64,000 nucleotides of DNA, taken from positions 62,001 to 126,000 of the IMG/VR virus record IMGVR_UViG_3300033146_000850; one strand, 5' to 3'. A model generated the notes under the pieces. The model saw nothing but the letters and a program-made list of their open reading frames with translations, was not told the origin of the DNA and did not search any database. This document shows positions 44,094 through 52,215 of the stretch, piece by piece. A program made the translations under genes and the position numbers. The DNA comes from a virus. Every line of letters starts with the position of its first letter. Positions within the stretch are counted from its first letter, which is position 1.

Positions 44094-45965
44094 ATGTGTC
44101 TAAACAAGTCTACATTGAGATTATTTCACGCTATACAATCGTATAGCAAAGATTATGAAGGTGATTATCAATATAATCAATATATAACAAAGGGTTTATT
44201 TATAGACCCTAATATTGATGAATATGATGGTTTAATATCTGATATTGAGAATACTATTTTTCTTAATAGTGAAAAATTAAATAAAACTTTTTTTGAGTCT
44301 TGGAGTTATATTAAAAATACATCCAGTGAAGAATTAGCTATTCGTCAGATTATTCATTATATCACAGCGTATAGTTTTAAATCATTTGATGATTACAATG
44401 AGGATATAATATATATACCTAAAAAACAGTTGAATATACCATTGTTACGTGATAATTTAGAGTTAATATATATAAAAGCATTAACTAAAGATGAAATTAG
44501 AAAAAATGTTGTTATGTTGGCTTCTAGTGTATCTTTGAGTGATTCTGTTATTAATGATTTATACACTATAATAACTGAGAATAACTATGGAGTTGAAATC
44601 ATTGATGAAATAAGTAATCACGAATTGAGTTCTAGATTATGTGACTTTTATAATATTGTTCCATCTAATCCAACTGAATATTTGAGATTTTTAATATATA
44701 AAATTACTGGTGAAACATTATTAATAAAAAACAAACATCTATTTGATAGAATAGTTGAATCAAAGGTTAACGTGTCTGAATTATTAGACATATATGAGCC
44801 ACCTAGTGATTTATCATCAATATTTCGTAGGTATAAACCTTTATTTTTAGCTATGAGACAAATAGCTAGTGATAAAGGGTATTTTAATAGATTACGTAAG
44901 GATTCTGATAAAACCGCTACAACTATAACAACAAGTTATCTCAATAATGTTACTAATTTATTACATAAGGGTGAAATATCTATTTCAAAGCTTAAAGATA
45001 GTTTAGAAAAAAATAACATTTTTAAAAAGATAAAATTAGCTAATAGTTTAAGATATAGATTACATTCTTCGGATACATCTAACATATTACATATTATTAG
45101 AAATGGTAAGGGTTGGGTTAGAGAATTTGATTGGGATAATGTTGATAGAGAACAAACCATAGAAATTTTGAATACTGTTGTTAATTCCATAGTTGATGAT
45201 ATAAAATTAAAGGTTAAAAATAAGAATATATATATTCCCAGAAATGTCAAATATGCAATTCCATCATCTGAAAAACAATTTATTGGTAATTATCCATTAG
45301 GTACTAGAATTGGGTCAAATAGGAATACTATTTTTGGAATATATTGGGAAAATAATAGTAATGTTGTCGATTTAGATTTATCTTTAATTTCTAAAAGTGG
45401 TAAAGTTGGATGGGATGGAACAACGTCTGGTGATATTATGTTTTCAGGTGATATTGTTAATGCTGAGGATGGTGCAACAGAATCAATATACGTTAAGAAA
45501 TTTATAGATGAGCCTAAGTTAATATTTGTCAATGATTATACATCAGTTGCATCAAAAAATAATGTCGTTAACTCTAGAGTATTTTTAGGATTTGATTCTA
45601 ACATAAAGAATTTACCGCTTGGATATACTTTAAATCCTAATAATGTAATTGCAACTGCTAATATAGACATAACAACTAAAAGTAATGTTATAGGTATTAT
45701 TGAACCTAAAATTGGTAATAAAGGTATATATTATTATTTTTATAAAACATCTGTTAATAATAATATAACATCTGAATATGATGATTTATCATTTAAAGTT
45801 AGGGATAGTATTTTAAGACAATGTAAATCTATGATGTGGTTAAATGAATTATTAAAAAAATCAGGGGCAAATATACTTAGAGAAAGACCTGATGATGGGG
45901 TTGAATACGTGGATTTATCACCTATTAATTTAAAAAAAGATTCTATTTTAAAGTTGATTATTTGA
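44094..45965 (+). CDS. uncharacterised 623-aa protein with TerD-like C-terminal region
   Basis: Start ATG 44094 after GAGG, 23 bp behind tRNA-Leu. N-terminal two thirds helical and unknown. Around residues 415-475 the segments LGTRIGSNRNTIFGIYWEN, VDLDLSLISKSGKVGWDG, IMFSGDIVNAEDGATESIYV resemble the TerD-like calcium-binding fold used by bacterial MXAN_6230/SCO0854-type proteins (D-L-D-L-S, H/F-S-G-D-I, G-A-x-E). Such proteins belong to tellurite/stress systems in bacteria. In the phage it might bind metal or membrane partners; role unknown. The tRNA-like element begins directly at its stop codon. Confidence 0.6.
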   Translation: MCLNKSTLRLFHAIQSYSKDYEGDYQYNQYITKGLFIDPNIDEYDGLISDIENTIFLNSEKLNKTFFESWSYIKNTSSEELAIRQIIHYITAYSFKSFDDYNEDIIYIPKKQLNIPLLRDNLELIYIKALTKDEIRKNVVMLASSVSLSDSVINDLYTIITENNYGVEIIDEISNHELSSRLCDFYNIVPSNPTEYLRFLIYKITGETLLIKNKHLFDRIVESKVNVSELLDIYEPPSDLSSIFRRYKPLFLAMRQIASDKGYFNRLRKDSDKTATTITTSYLNNVTNLLHKGEISISKLKDSLEKNNIFKKIKLANSLRYRLHSSDTSNILHIIRNGKGWVREFDWDNVDREQTIEILNTVVNSIVDDIKLKVKNKNIYIPRNVKYAIPSSEKQFIGNYPLGTRIGSNRNTIFGIYWENNSNVVDLDLSLISKSGKVGWDGTTSGDIMFSGDIVNAEDGATESIYVKKFIDEPKLIFVNDYTSVASKNNVVNSRVFLGFDSNIKNLPLGYTLNPNNVIATANIDITTKSNVIGIIEPKIGNKGIYYYFYKTSVNNNITSEYDDLSFKVRDSILRQCKSMMWLNELLKKSGANILRERPDDGVEYVDLSPINLKKDSILKLII

Positions 45966-46034
45966 TGTGGTTTTATGGTGGAGTTTTTAACTTATTGTTG
46001 AAAACTGTGGGTTCGATTCCCACCACCACATCCA
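45966..46034 (+). tRNA. tRNA-like element lacking a D arm, possible anticodon UAU
   Basis: A 69-nt sequence right after the previous stop. TGTGGTT can pair with CACCACA (6 of 7), followed by T and CCA. The T arm GTGGG-TTCGATT-CCCAC is canonical. The anticodon stem TTTAA/TTGAA carries loop CTTATTG, so the anticodon would be TAT (Ile, AUA codons, common here). Only 13 nt lie between acceptor and anticodon stems, too few for a normal D arm. Its 5' end shares GTGG-T-TATGGTGGA with tRNA-Leu, suggesting descent by duplication and decay or a noncanonical tRNA. Confidence 0.5.
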
Positions 46035-46049
46035 TTTTTATGGTTGTAT

Positions 46050-46526
46050 ATGGAAATCATTAGAAAATATAAAAATATAGTTATTTATTTCGACACAGGG
46101 TCGTTCGATTCATTTTGTGTTTATATTGACAATGGAAAATCTATTCATCCACCTAAAGATGTTGAATATTTTCAAACAATTAAAGAATTAAGTAAAATAT
46201 ATGGTGGGAAAGTTATTTATGATGACTTTGTTGAAATTTATGATAAAACAACAACCGTTATAAATAAAGATGTTTTGATAATGATTGATGATATTTCTAA
46301 AACTTATAGTAAACACGTTAAAATTATGAATATCATCCTTACTGTGTTATATGCTGGAATGATAGCAGAAAATAGAAAAGAAAATGCTATTTTAAAAAAG
46401 AAAATAAAAAGGTTAGGTTTATATCAATTATTGATTGAAAATTGGGAACCTAATATTTGTGCCAATTTTAGTAAAAATAAAAAATGGTTCATATTAATGG
46501 ATGAATGTAAAAAGAGGGGTTTTTAG
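46050..46526 (+). CDS. hypothetical protein, 158 aa
   Basis: ATG 46050 chosen over a TTG at 46044. The ribosome binding site is weak because the tRNA-like element ends only 15 bp upstream. Alpha/beta N-terminal half (FDTGSFDSFCVYIDNGKS), a hydrophobic helix in the middle (IMNIILTVLYAGMIAENR) and a basic C-terminus. No family recognised. Confidence 0.55.
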   Translation: MEIIRKYKNIVIYFDTGSFDSFCVYIDNGKSIHPPKDVEYFQTIKELSKIYGGKVIYDDFVEIYDKTTTVINKDVLIMIDDISKTYSKHVKIMNIILTVLYAGMIAENRKENAILKKKIKRLGLYQLLIENWEPNICANFSKNKKWFILMDECKKRGF

Positions 46527-46871
46527 ATGGTTGATGAAAAATTAGAATTTAAACAATATGTTAAATCTGAAACATCTATTGATATGGATTTAAACGAATA
46601 TGGTGTTTGGGGTATATATGGTATTGATAATGAGCGGATAGAAACGTTAGAAGGTGTTTTTGGTGATATTTTGGATTATGTATGTGATGACAATTATGAT
46701 GGTTATATAGATTATGAAACCAAAGAGTTTGGTTCAATATTAAAAGAGGTGTCTCCTATAAAAATAACAGGTGATACTTTACGTAAAAAAAAAGAATTGG
46801 AAGAAAAAAAGAAATATTTGGAGAACGAGATAGATAAGATAAATTCTATGCTTTGTGATTTATTACAATAA
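46527..46871 (+). CDS. hypothetical protein with C-terminal coiled coil, 114 aa
   Basis: The start follows the previous stop directly, with GAGGGG upstream. N-terminal 70 residues acidic and Tyr-rich; C-terminal 35 residues form a Lys/Glu coiled coil (LRKKKELEEKKKYLENEIDK). No family recognised. Confidence 0.6.
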   Translation: MVDEKLEFKQYVKSETSIDMDLNEYGVWGIYGIDNERIETLEGVFGDILDYVCDDNYDGYIDYETKEFGSILKEVSPIKITGDTLRKKKELEEKKKYLENEIDKINSMLCDLLQ

Positions 46872-46885
46872 CAATGGAGGGTCAA

Positions 46886-47029
46886 ATGAAAGATATAGAT
46901 AAGAATGAATTGTATAGGTTTTTACACTTAAAAATGAGTCCAATGTGTAGAACTTGTTGTTACTATAAATATGGGATGGGGTTTATTTTAGAATCATATT
47001 TAGGGGGTAAAAATGATAAACAGAATTAG
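46886..47029 (+). CDS. small cysteine-containing protein, 47 aa
   Basis: ATG 46886 is preceded by GGAGG at an ideal distance. 47 residues with a MCRTCCYYKYG segment (C-x2-C-C) that could hold a metal, and a C-terminus overlapping the next gene. The strong ribosome binding site and the tight spacing argue it is real. Confidence 0.6.
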   Translation: MKDIDKNELYRFLHLKMSPMCRTCCYYKYGMGFILESYLGGKNDKQN

Positions 47030-47501
47030 GGCAGATTTAATATCTGCAAAAAAAGAAAAAAACAAATTAGAGGTTAATTTATTAACAACTTTGTTGTCAG
47101 AAATAATGATGGTTGGTAAAAATGATGGTGATAGATTAACTACTGATATTGAATCTATTCGTGTTATTAAGAAATTTGTCAAGAATATAAAAGAAAATTT
47201 AAAAGAATATGATAAATTGATGGCTGATAAAATAGATGATAAATATATTGAAAGCTCAAAAAATGCTAATGCTGAGATTACATTGTTGAGTAAATATATC
47301 CCATCCCAAATGTCTATTGACGAACTATCTGATAATATTTTGCTTATAATTGATGAGACAAATATTAATAATATGAGTGGAATGGGTGTCATAATGAAAA
47401 ATTTAAAATCTAGATTTGACGGTAGATATGATGGAAAAATTGCTAGCAACTTGGTAAGGTCAATGTTATCTAATACAAACAATAACTCACAAAAACATTA
47501 A
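47013..47501 (+). CDS. GatB/YqeY domain protein
   Basis: 162 residues; overlaps the preceding small gene by 17 bp, ribosome binding site AGGGGG. YqeY pattern: an N-terminal helical part (INRIRADLISAKKEKNKLEV), ESIRVIKKFVKNIKENLKEY, and LLSKYIPSQMSIDELSDNI, MSGMGVIMKNLKSRFDGRYDGKIAS. The domain also forms the tail of GatB amidotransferases and probably binds tRNA; free-standing YqeY proteins are of unknown function. Interesting beside tRNA genes and a CCA-adding enzyme. Confidence 0.85.
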   Translation: MINRIRADLISAKKEKNKLEVNLLTTLLSEIMMVGKNDGDRLTTDIESIRVIKKFVKNIKENLKEYDKLMADKIDDKYIESSKNANAEITLLSKYIPSQMSIDELSDNILLIIDETNINNMSGMGVIMKNLKSRFDGRYDGKIASNLVRSMLSNTNNNSQKH

Positions 47502-47538
47502 TATTATTTTAAAATTCCAATAAAAGTTAAATAAAAAT

Positions 47539-47567
47539 TTGACATATATCTATTTTTGTGATACAAT
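47539..47567 (+). promoter_or_regulatory. sigma70-type promoter, extended -10
   Basis: TTGACA (47539-47544), 17 bp spacer ending GTGA, TACAAT (47562-47567), 36 bp before the HD hydrolase start. Confidence 0.75.
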
Positions 47568-47602
47568 ATATTATATTGTTTTTTTATGAAAAGGAGGATG
47601 AT

Positions 47603-48232
47603 ATGAAAAAGGATAGAATATATTGGTCAAAAATTGCAATAAAAGCATTGAGAATATCTTTAGACCATCATCAGAATCAAGTCGATAAGTCTGGGATGAC
47701 TTATTTCTGGCATCCATTAAGAGTGTCAAACTCATTAAAAGGATGGAAACTTCAAATAGTCGCTTTATTACACGATATATTAGAGGATGGTTATTACACA
47801 ATTAAAGATTTTGAAAAATATGGATATTTATCAAAATCTGTAGTTAATGAGATAGGTGATGAATATAGATATTGTTCTATTAAGTATATAGAACATTTGA
47901 ATGATGCATTTGTTATTGAATTATTGAAATCAAATCTAACTATAGATTATGAATCAGCTAAAAAAATTAAAATAGATGTAAGATATCTTAATGAACATGG
48001 GATTAATGATGATGAGATAATAGATGCTATAATATCAATGTCTAAAAAAGTTGGGGAAGATTATGATGATTATTTAAAACGTGTTCGAGATAATGATATT
48101 GCTAGAATTGTTAAATTAAGGGATATTGATGATAACACTTCAATTGAGAGAACATCATATTTATCTGAGGATAAAGTTTTGAAAATGACAAAAAAATACA
48201 ATAAAGCTGTTAGATTTTTAAGAGATATATAA
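47603..48232 (+). CDS. SpoT/MESH1-like HD-domain hydrolase (candidate (p)ppGpp hydrolase)
   Basis: 209 residues from ATG 47603 after AAAGGAGG. The metal-binding order of RelA/SpoT HD domains is complete: H22/H23 in LDHHQNQVDKSG, FWHPLRV, IVALLHDILED (H57, D58, E61, D62) and IARIVKLRDIDDN near the C-terminal third. No synthetase or regulatory domain. In host biology such enzymes cleave the stringent-response alarmone; a phage could use it to keep the host transcribing and translating. Other nucleotide substrates are possible. It has its own strong promoter. Confidence 0.8.
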   Translation: MKKDRIYWSKIAIKALRISLDHHQNQVDKSGMTYFWHPLRVSNSLKGWKLQIVALLHDILEDGYYTIKDFEKYGYLSKSVVNEIGDEYRYCSIKYIEHLNDAFVIELLKSNLTIDYESAKKIKIDVRYLNEHGINDDEIIDAIISMSKKVGEDYDDYLKRVRDNDIARIVKLRDIDDNTSIERTSYLSEDKVLKMTKKYNKAVRFLRDI

Positions 48233-48249
48233 ATCGATATTTCAAAAAA

Positions 48250-48257
48250 CATAAATA
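48250..48257 (+). promoter_or_regulatory. putative late promoter CATAAATA
   Basis: CATAAATATTTA, 28 bp upstream of the 48286 gene; same motif as at 1616 and 23876. Confidence 0.4.
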
Positions 48258-48285
48258 TTTATATAATTCTATAAAGGAGGATTCT

Positions 48286-48927
48286 ATGCAGTTTTTACAT
48301 AAAAATTTTAATATATGGGTGAGACGTTCAAGATTTAGAATTGAATTATTTTTCAAATTAATAACTGGATTGTCGAATTTATACCAAAAATTTGAGAGAA
48401 TTTTTTTGAAATCATCTAATTCTAAAATTAAAACGTTGGAATTGGCTAAAATGGATTTCAATATGCCTTATTGGGCTATGGATATTATGGAGACGTGGTA
48501 TTGGTATTGTTTTCAAAGCGGTTTAAAATGTTATAATGAAGAACAATCAAATGTTAGTTTTAATATTATGGGTGACCCTTCTCGTTTTTTATATCGGAAA
48601 ATTGGGAATAGTTATGATTTTGCAAGATTGAGTTATGAATTTTTAGGTGATAATATATCTATAGGGTCTATTATTTATAAATTTCAAGGTATATTTACTA
48701 TAATTTGGAATGATGGAAGTAGTCAATTCATTGCTATATGGCAAAATATAAATATTGAATCAGATTATTTAATGGTTTTAAATGATAATCTGACTTTTGA
48801 GGGTGGTAATTTTTTATCTTATTGGGACAATATTCACGGTGGGATAGATTGGGTCGGAGAGTTTGATATTATTGATAATAATATCAAATTTAAATCTATT
48901 GATAAATATAATTCAAAAATTCATTGA
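48286..48927 (+). CDS. hypothetical protein, 213 aa
   Basis: Strong ribosome binding site AAAGGAGG before ATG 48286. Basic aromatic N-terminal 60 residues, then a Trp/Tyr-rich domain (MPYWAMDIMETWYWYCFQSG) with beta-rich C-terminus. No family recognised, no signal peptide. Confidence 0.65.
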   Translation: MQFLHKNFNIWVRRSRFRIELFFKLITGLSNLYQKFERIFLKSSNSKIKTLELAKMDFNMPYWAMDIMETWYWYCFQSGLKCYNEEQSNVSFNIMGDPSRFLYRKIGNSYDFARLSYEFLGDNISIGSIIYKFQGIFTIIWNDGSSQFIAIWQNINIESDYLMVLNDNLTFEGGNFLSYWDNIHGGIDWVGEFDIIDNNIKFKSIDKYNSKIH

Positions 48928-48952
48928 CAAAAAAACAAAATAATGTTATATT
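48924..48952 (+). promoter_or_regulatory. sigma70-type promoter for FHA-like gene
   Basis: TTGACA (48924-48929), 17 bp spacer ending ATGT, TATATT (48947-48952), 37 bp before the GTG start at 48990. Confidence 0.7.
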
Positions 48953-48989
48953 ATATCTGTAGTTTGATTAATTAATATTGGGGTTATTT

Positions 48990-49631
48990 GTGATTTGTAA
49001 ACTAAAAATATTAAATGGAAAACAAATTGGAGTTTCTTATATTGTTAATAAGAATCAAAAAAACACAATTGGGAATAATAAACGTTCAACGATATATATA
49101 GATGATATTTCTATATCTAAGAATGCTGGGGTTATTTATAGTACTGAAAATAAGGTTGAAATAATATTTAAAGGTAAAGAAGTTTTTAAGATTAATGATA
49201 TTAATTGTGATTCAAATAAGATGTATAATTTACAACATAACGATATTGTTACAATAGGTAGTGTTAATATTGGAATTTCTTTTATTGATTCCTCTGGTAA
49301 TTTTGTATTTAATAATAGTATAGATAAAATTAGGGATGAACGAAATAATATTGAGCGTAATGATATCATTTGGAAATCTTTGGTTATATCTCTTATCATT
49401 TTAAGTATGTCGTTTGTTATGTGGGTTATTATTGATATAAATAAAAATATTATTGAAACTATGACTTATGATGGAGGTATATTTAAATCATCAAATAATC
49501 AACGTTTAAAATGTATGAATTTTTTAGTAGATTCTTGTGATTTAATAATAAAAGACACAAAAGGTGTTAAATTTTATAAATGTAAATATGTAACTTATAA
49601 ATGTGAGGTAATTGAAAATGAAGGTAAATAG
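48990..49631 (+). CDS. FHA-like domain membrane protein
   Basis: 213 residues; GTG 48990 chosen because GGGG lies six bases upstream. The first 105 residues look like a forkhead-associated domain: KQIGVSYIVNKNQKNTIGNN, IYIDDISISKNAGVIY, LQHNDIVTIG, each in the usual place (the S-x-x-H motif reads SKNA, so the His is absent). Then one transmembrane helix (LVISLIILSMSFVMWVIIDI, about 125-144) and a Cys-containing outer part. FHA domains bind phosphothreonine; loss of the His makes phosphopeptide binding uncertain. Possibly a phage membrane adaptor. Confidence 0.65.
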   Translation: MICKLKILNGKQIGVSYIVNKNQKNTIGNNKRSTIYIDDISISKNAGVIYSTENKVEIIFKGKEVFKINDINCDSNKMYNLQHNDIVTIGSVNIGISFIDSSGNFVFNNSIDKIRDERNNIERNDIIWKSLVISLIILSMSFVMWVIIDINKNIIETMTYDGGIFKSSNNQRLKCMNFLVDSCDLIIKDTKGVKFYKCKYVTYKCEVIENEGK

Positions 49632-50616
49632 TGTTCACGTGTTTTATCATAATGCTGACCCAGATGGTCACGCTAGTGGTTTTTTACTAAAATGGGCTAT
49701 TGATGAAGGTATATTGAATATCAATAGGAAGAGAAAAGATATAATATTACATTCTTTTAATTATGGTTTTGATATTTCTTGGGAAAATATTAATAAAAAT
49801 GATGTTGTGTTTTGGGCTGATGTTTCAGGTACAAAGGAAGAGATGAAATTAATGCACAATAAAGTTAATGGTAATATGTATTGGATTGACCATCATGATT
49901 CTATATTATCTGAACATTCTGATTTACATGAGCATTGTATGGGGTTGAGGGATTTTAAAAAATCAGCTTGTCAAAACGTTTTACAATTTATAATGGATAA
50001 TGGTAGGATTGATTCCTATCAAGATAAAATATTGAAGAATATTAAGCCGTTTATAGATGTTATTGGTTATTATGATGCTTGGGATAAATCAGTTGTTCAA
50101 TATAATGAAGACTTATGGAATAAGGAATATGCATCTGTTAAATTTGCGTTTGATGCTATACAATCCAATCCAAATACAGATTTTGGGATTAGTTTTTGGG
50201 AAAATGTCATTGAATATGCTGAAAATGATGATATATCTGATTTAATATCTGATATGAGGTTAGATGGTAATTACCTGTTAAAATATATCAATAATAGAAA
50301 TATGCAATTATGTAAATCGTATGGTTTTTCTGCTGAATTTGAGGGATTGAACGTATTTGCTTTGAATCAAGGTATAGGTGGTAGTCACGTGTTTAATAGT
50401 ATAAATACTGCTAAATATGATGCTGTTATGTGTTTTATAAAATCAGGAAAAAACAATTTATATTCGGTATCATTATATAGCGATAAAGAAGATGTTAATT
50501 TGAATGCACAACTAAATCACATTGGGTTTAAGGGTCACGATAAAGCAGGTGGATTTAGATGTAAAGAGTTTAATATTTTAATGATTGATAACCATAAAAG
50601 AATAATAGTAAAATAA
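49618..50616 (+). CDS. DHH-family phosphoesterase
   Basis: 332 residues; ATG 49618 preferred (GAGG 10 bases upstream), TTG 49612 is an alternative. Motifs: HNADPDGHASGFLL (D14, D16, H18), FWADVSG, YWIDHHDSI (DHH), and in the C-terminal DHHA1-like part NQGIGGSHVFN and GHDKAGGFRCK. Members include RecJ, oligoribonuclease NrnA and cyclic-di-AMP phosphodiesterases. Without a RecJ OB-fold, small-substrate hydrolysis (nanoRNA, pAp or cyclic dinucleotides) is more likely; a cyclic-dinucleotide role could serve anti-defence (speculative). Confidence 0.85.
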   Translation: MKVNSVHVFYHNADPDGHASGFLLKWAIDEGILNINRKRKDIILHSFNYGFDISWENINKNDVVFWADVSGTKEEMKLMHNKVNGNMYWIDHHDSILSEHSDLHEHCMGLRDFKKSACQNVLQFIMDNGRIDSYQDKILKNIKPFIDVIGYYDAWDKSVVQYNEDLWNKEYASVKFAFDAIQSNPNTDFGISFWENVIEYAENDDISDLISDMRLDGNYLLKYINNRNMQLCKSYGFSAEFEGLNVFALNQGIGGSHVFNSINTAKYDAVMCFIKSGKNNLYSVSLYSDKEDVNLNAQLNHIGFKGHDKAGGFRCKEFNILMIDNHKRIIVK

Positions 50617-50626
50617 TTAATAAATT

Positions 50627-50639
50627 AAAAAACTAAATA
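50627..50639 (+). promoter_or_regulatory. putative late promoter AAAAAACTAAATA
   Basis: Shares AAAAACTAAATA with 53915, 54933 and 60675; 40 bp upstream of the 50680 gene. Confidence 0.5.
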
Positions 50640-50679
50640 TTTTACGATTATTAATGATTACAATTATAAAGGTATTTTT

Positions 50680-52152
50680 ATGAGTATATTTGATAAAAAT
50701 AATATGATGTCGATTATGGAAGGTTATTATAATGAGAATAATATCCCATTTCAACCAGCAGCATTGACCGAAATACCATCTAAACCAAGGACTAGAATTA
50801 CTATGCCTGAACGTGATAAAGAAGGTGATAGTGTTAATATGGTTGATGATATGGGTAAACAAGATGAGGCATTTGATATTGAAAGCACAGAACCCAAAGA
50901 GGCTGTTAGTGATGTTGTGTTAATACAATCAATATTAGATAAAATAGTTACTCTATATGATGGAAACGATATTAAAGTATTATATCGAGCACAAACTGAA
51001 AAAGGTGTTTTATATGATGTTTATTTTCAGAATAACCATACCATTTTATATGTTCAACCTGATAATGATAAGGTGTTTTTGATTAATAGAAGTATGGATG
51101 AAGACCATTTTGCTGATGTGTTAGAAGATATTCAAGAGATGGATGTTGATATCGCTGAAAGACATGTTGGTAAAGATTTAATTACAATTTCTAGAACTAG
51201 AATTGAGCCACCTATGCCTGAGCCAGCGTTATCTGATATAGATGATGTTGCTGATGATTTAGATGAATTAGATGTCGGTGAAATAGATGGTAAGGAGCCT
51301 GTAACAAATCCAGTGGATGATGATTTAGAAGATATTGATGCTGTAGATGATGAGGGTTCTGTAGATGATGAAATAGATGATGATGAATTATATTTAGATG
51401 ATGACCCCCAAAAGGATGAATCTGATGATGAATCTGATGATGAATATATCGAAAAAGATTTCGATGAGGCTTTAATACAAAATTATAAAATTATAAAGGA
51501 GGAGAGTATGTCTAAAACAGTAAAAGATATTATTAACGATTATGGTTATGAATTTATTTCAACTAAAAATGAAGTGTTGTCATTATCGGAATATTTACAC
51601 AATGAGGACTTGAAAAAGTTTGGTTCATTTTTTATAAGACTAAAAGATGATGATTATTACGACATTTATGGAATGGCTGGGACAAGGATAGATGAGAAAA
51701 ATAAACTAATATCTGTTATGGAATCCGGTAAAATGGTATTTGATAAAGATATAGTTTCAAATCTAAATGAGGAATATGTGGTTGGTGAAGTCGTTAAGAT
51801 TGATTTGAGAAATGTAGATGGTAAATATCTTAGAAATATCAATATTATAGCGAATAGAACACAAGGTAGAGCAATAGTTGAAAGTATAGGTGAAGATGTT
51901 ATATATGTAGCAGAGAATACTTCACAAGCTAAAATTAAAGGCGGTGTTCCAATTAATTTGGATGCTGTTATTAAAATTGAGAATATAGTTACTGCATCAA
52001 CAATATATGAAGATTCAGATATCAATATAGATTATGATGAAATGGTGAATGAAAAAAAACAGTATAATTTAAATATAAAAAAAGAAGAAGAGAAAAAATT
52101 ATCAAATATTATTCCTGAATCAATTATGGATTTGAGTTTTTTTAAAAAATAA
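50680..52152 (+). CDS. hypothetical acidic multi-part protein, possible internal start
   Basis: 490 residues. N-terminal part (1-160) mixed; 170-265 very acidic (DDELYLDDDPQKDESDD); C-terminal part (277-490) alpha/beta with a closing IPESIMDLSFFKK. A strong ribosome binding site AAAGGAGGAG is placed just before an in-frame ATG (51508), so a 214-residue C-terminal product MSKTVKDIIND... is likely made as well. No family recognised. Preceded by a CTAAATA late-type motif, so perhaps a virion or assembly protein. Confidence 0.65.
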   Translation: MSIFDKNNMMSIMEGYYNENNIPFQPAALTEIPSKPRTRITMPERDKEGDSVNMVDDMGKQDEAFDIESTEPKEAVSDVVLIQSILDKIVTLYDGNDIKVLYRAQTEKGVLYDVYFQNNHTILYVQPDNDKVFLINRSMDEDHFADVLEDIQEMDVDIAERHVGKDLITISRTRIEPPMPEPALSDIDDVADDLDELDVGEIDGKEPVTNPVDDDLEDIDAVDDEGSVDDEIDDDELYLDDDPQKDESDDESDDEYIEKDFDEALIQNYKIIKEESMSKTVKDIINDYGYEFISTKNEVLSLSEYLHNEDLKKFGSFFIRLKDDDYYDIYGMAGTRIDEKNKLISVMESGKMVFDKDIVSNLNEEYVVGEVVKIDLRNVDGKYLRNINIIANRTQGRAIVESIGEDVIYVAENTSQAKIKGGVPINLDAVIKIENIVTASTIYEDSDINIDYDEMVNEKKQYNLNIKKEEEKKLSNIIPESIMDLSFFKK

Positions 52153-52153
52153 T

Positions 52154-52182
52154 TTGACAATTTAATGTTTTTATGATAATAT
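52154..52182 (+). promoter_or_regulatory. sigma70-type promoter for the split CCA enzyme genes
   Basis: TTGACA (52154-52159), 17 bp spacer ending ATGA, TAATAT (52177-52182), 33 bp before the TTG start at 52216. Confidence 0.7.
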
Positions 52183-52215
52183 AAAATTGTTAATATTATC
52201 AATATGGGGATTTTA

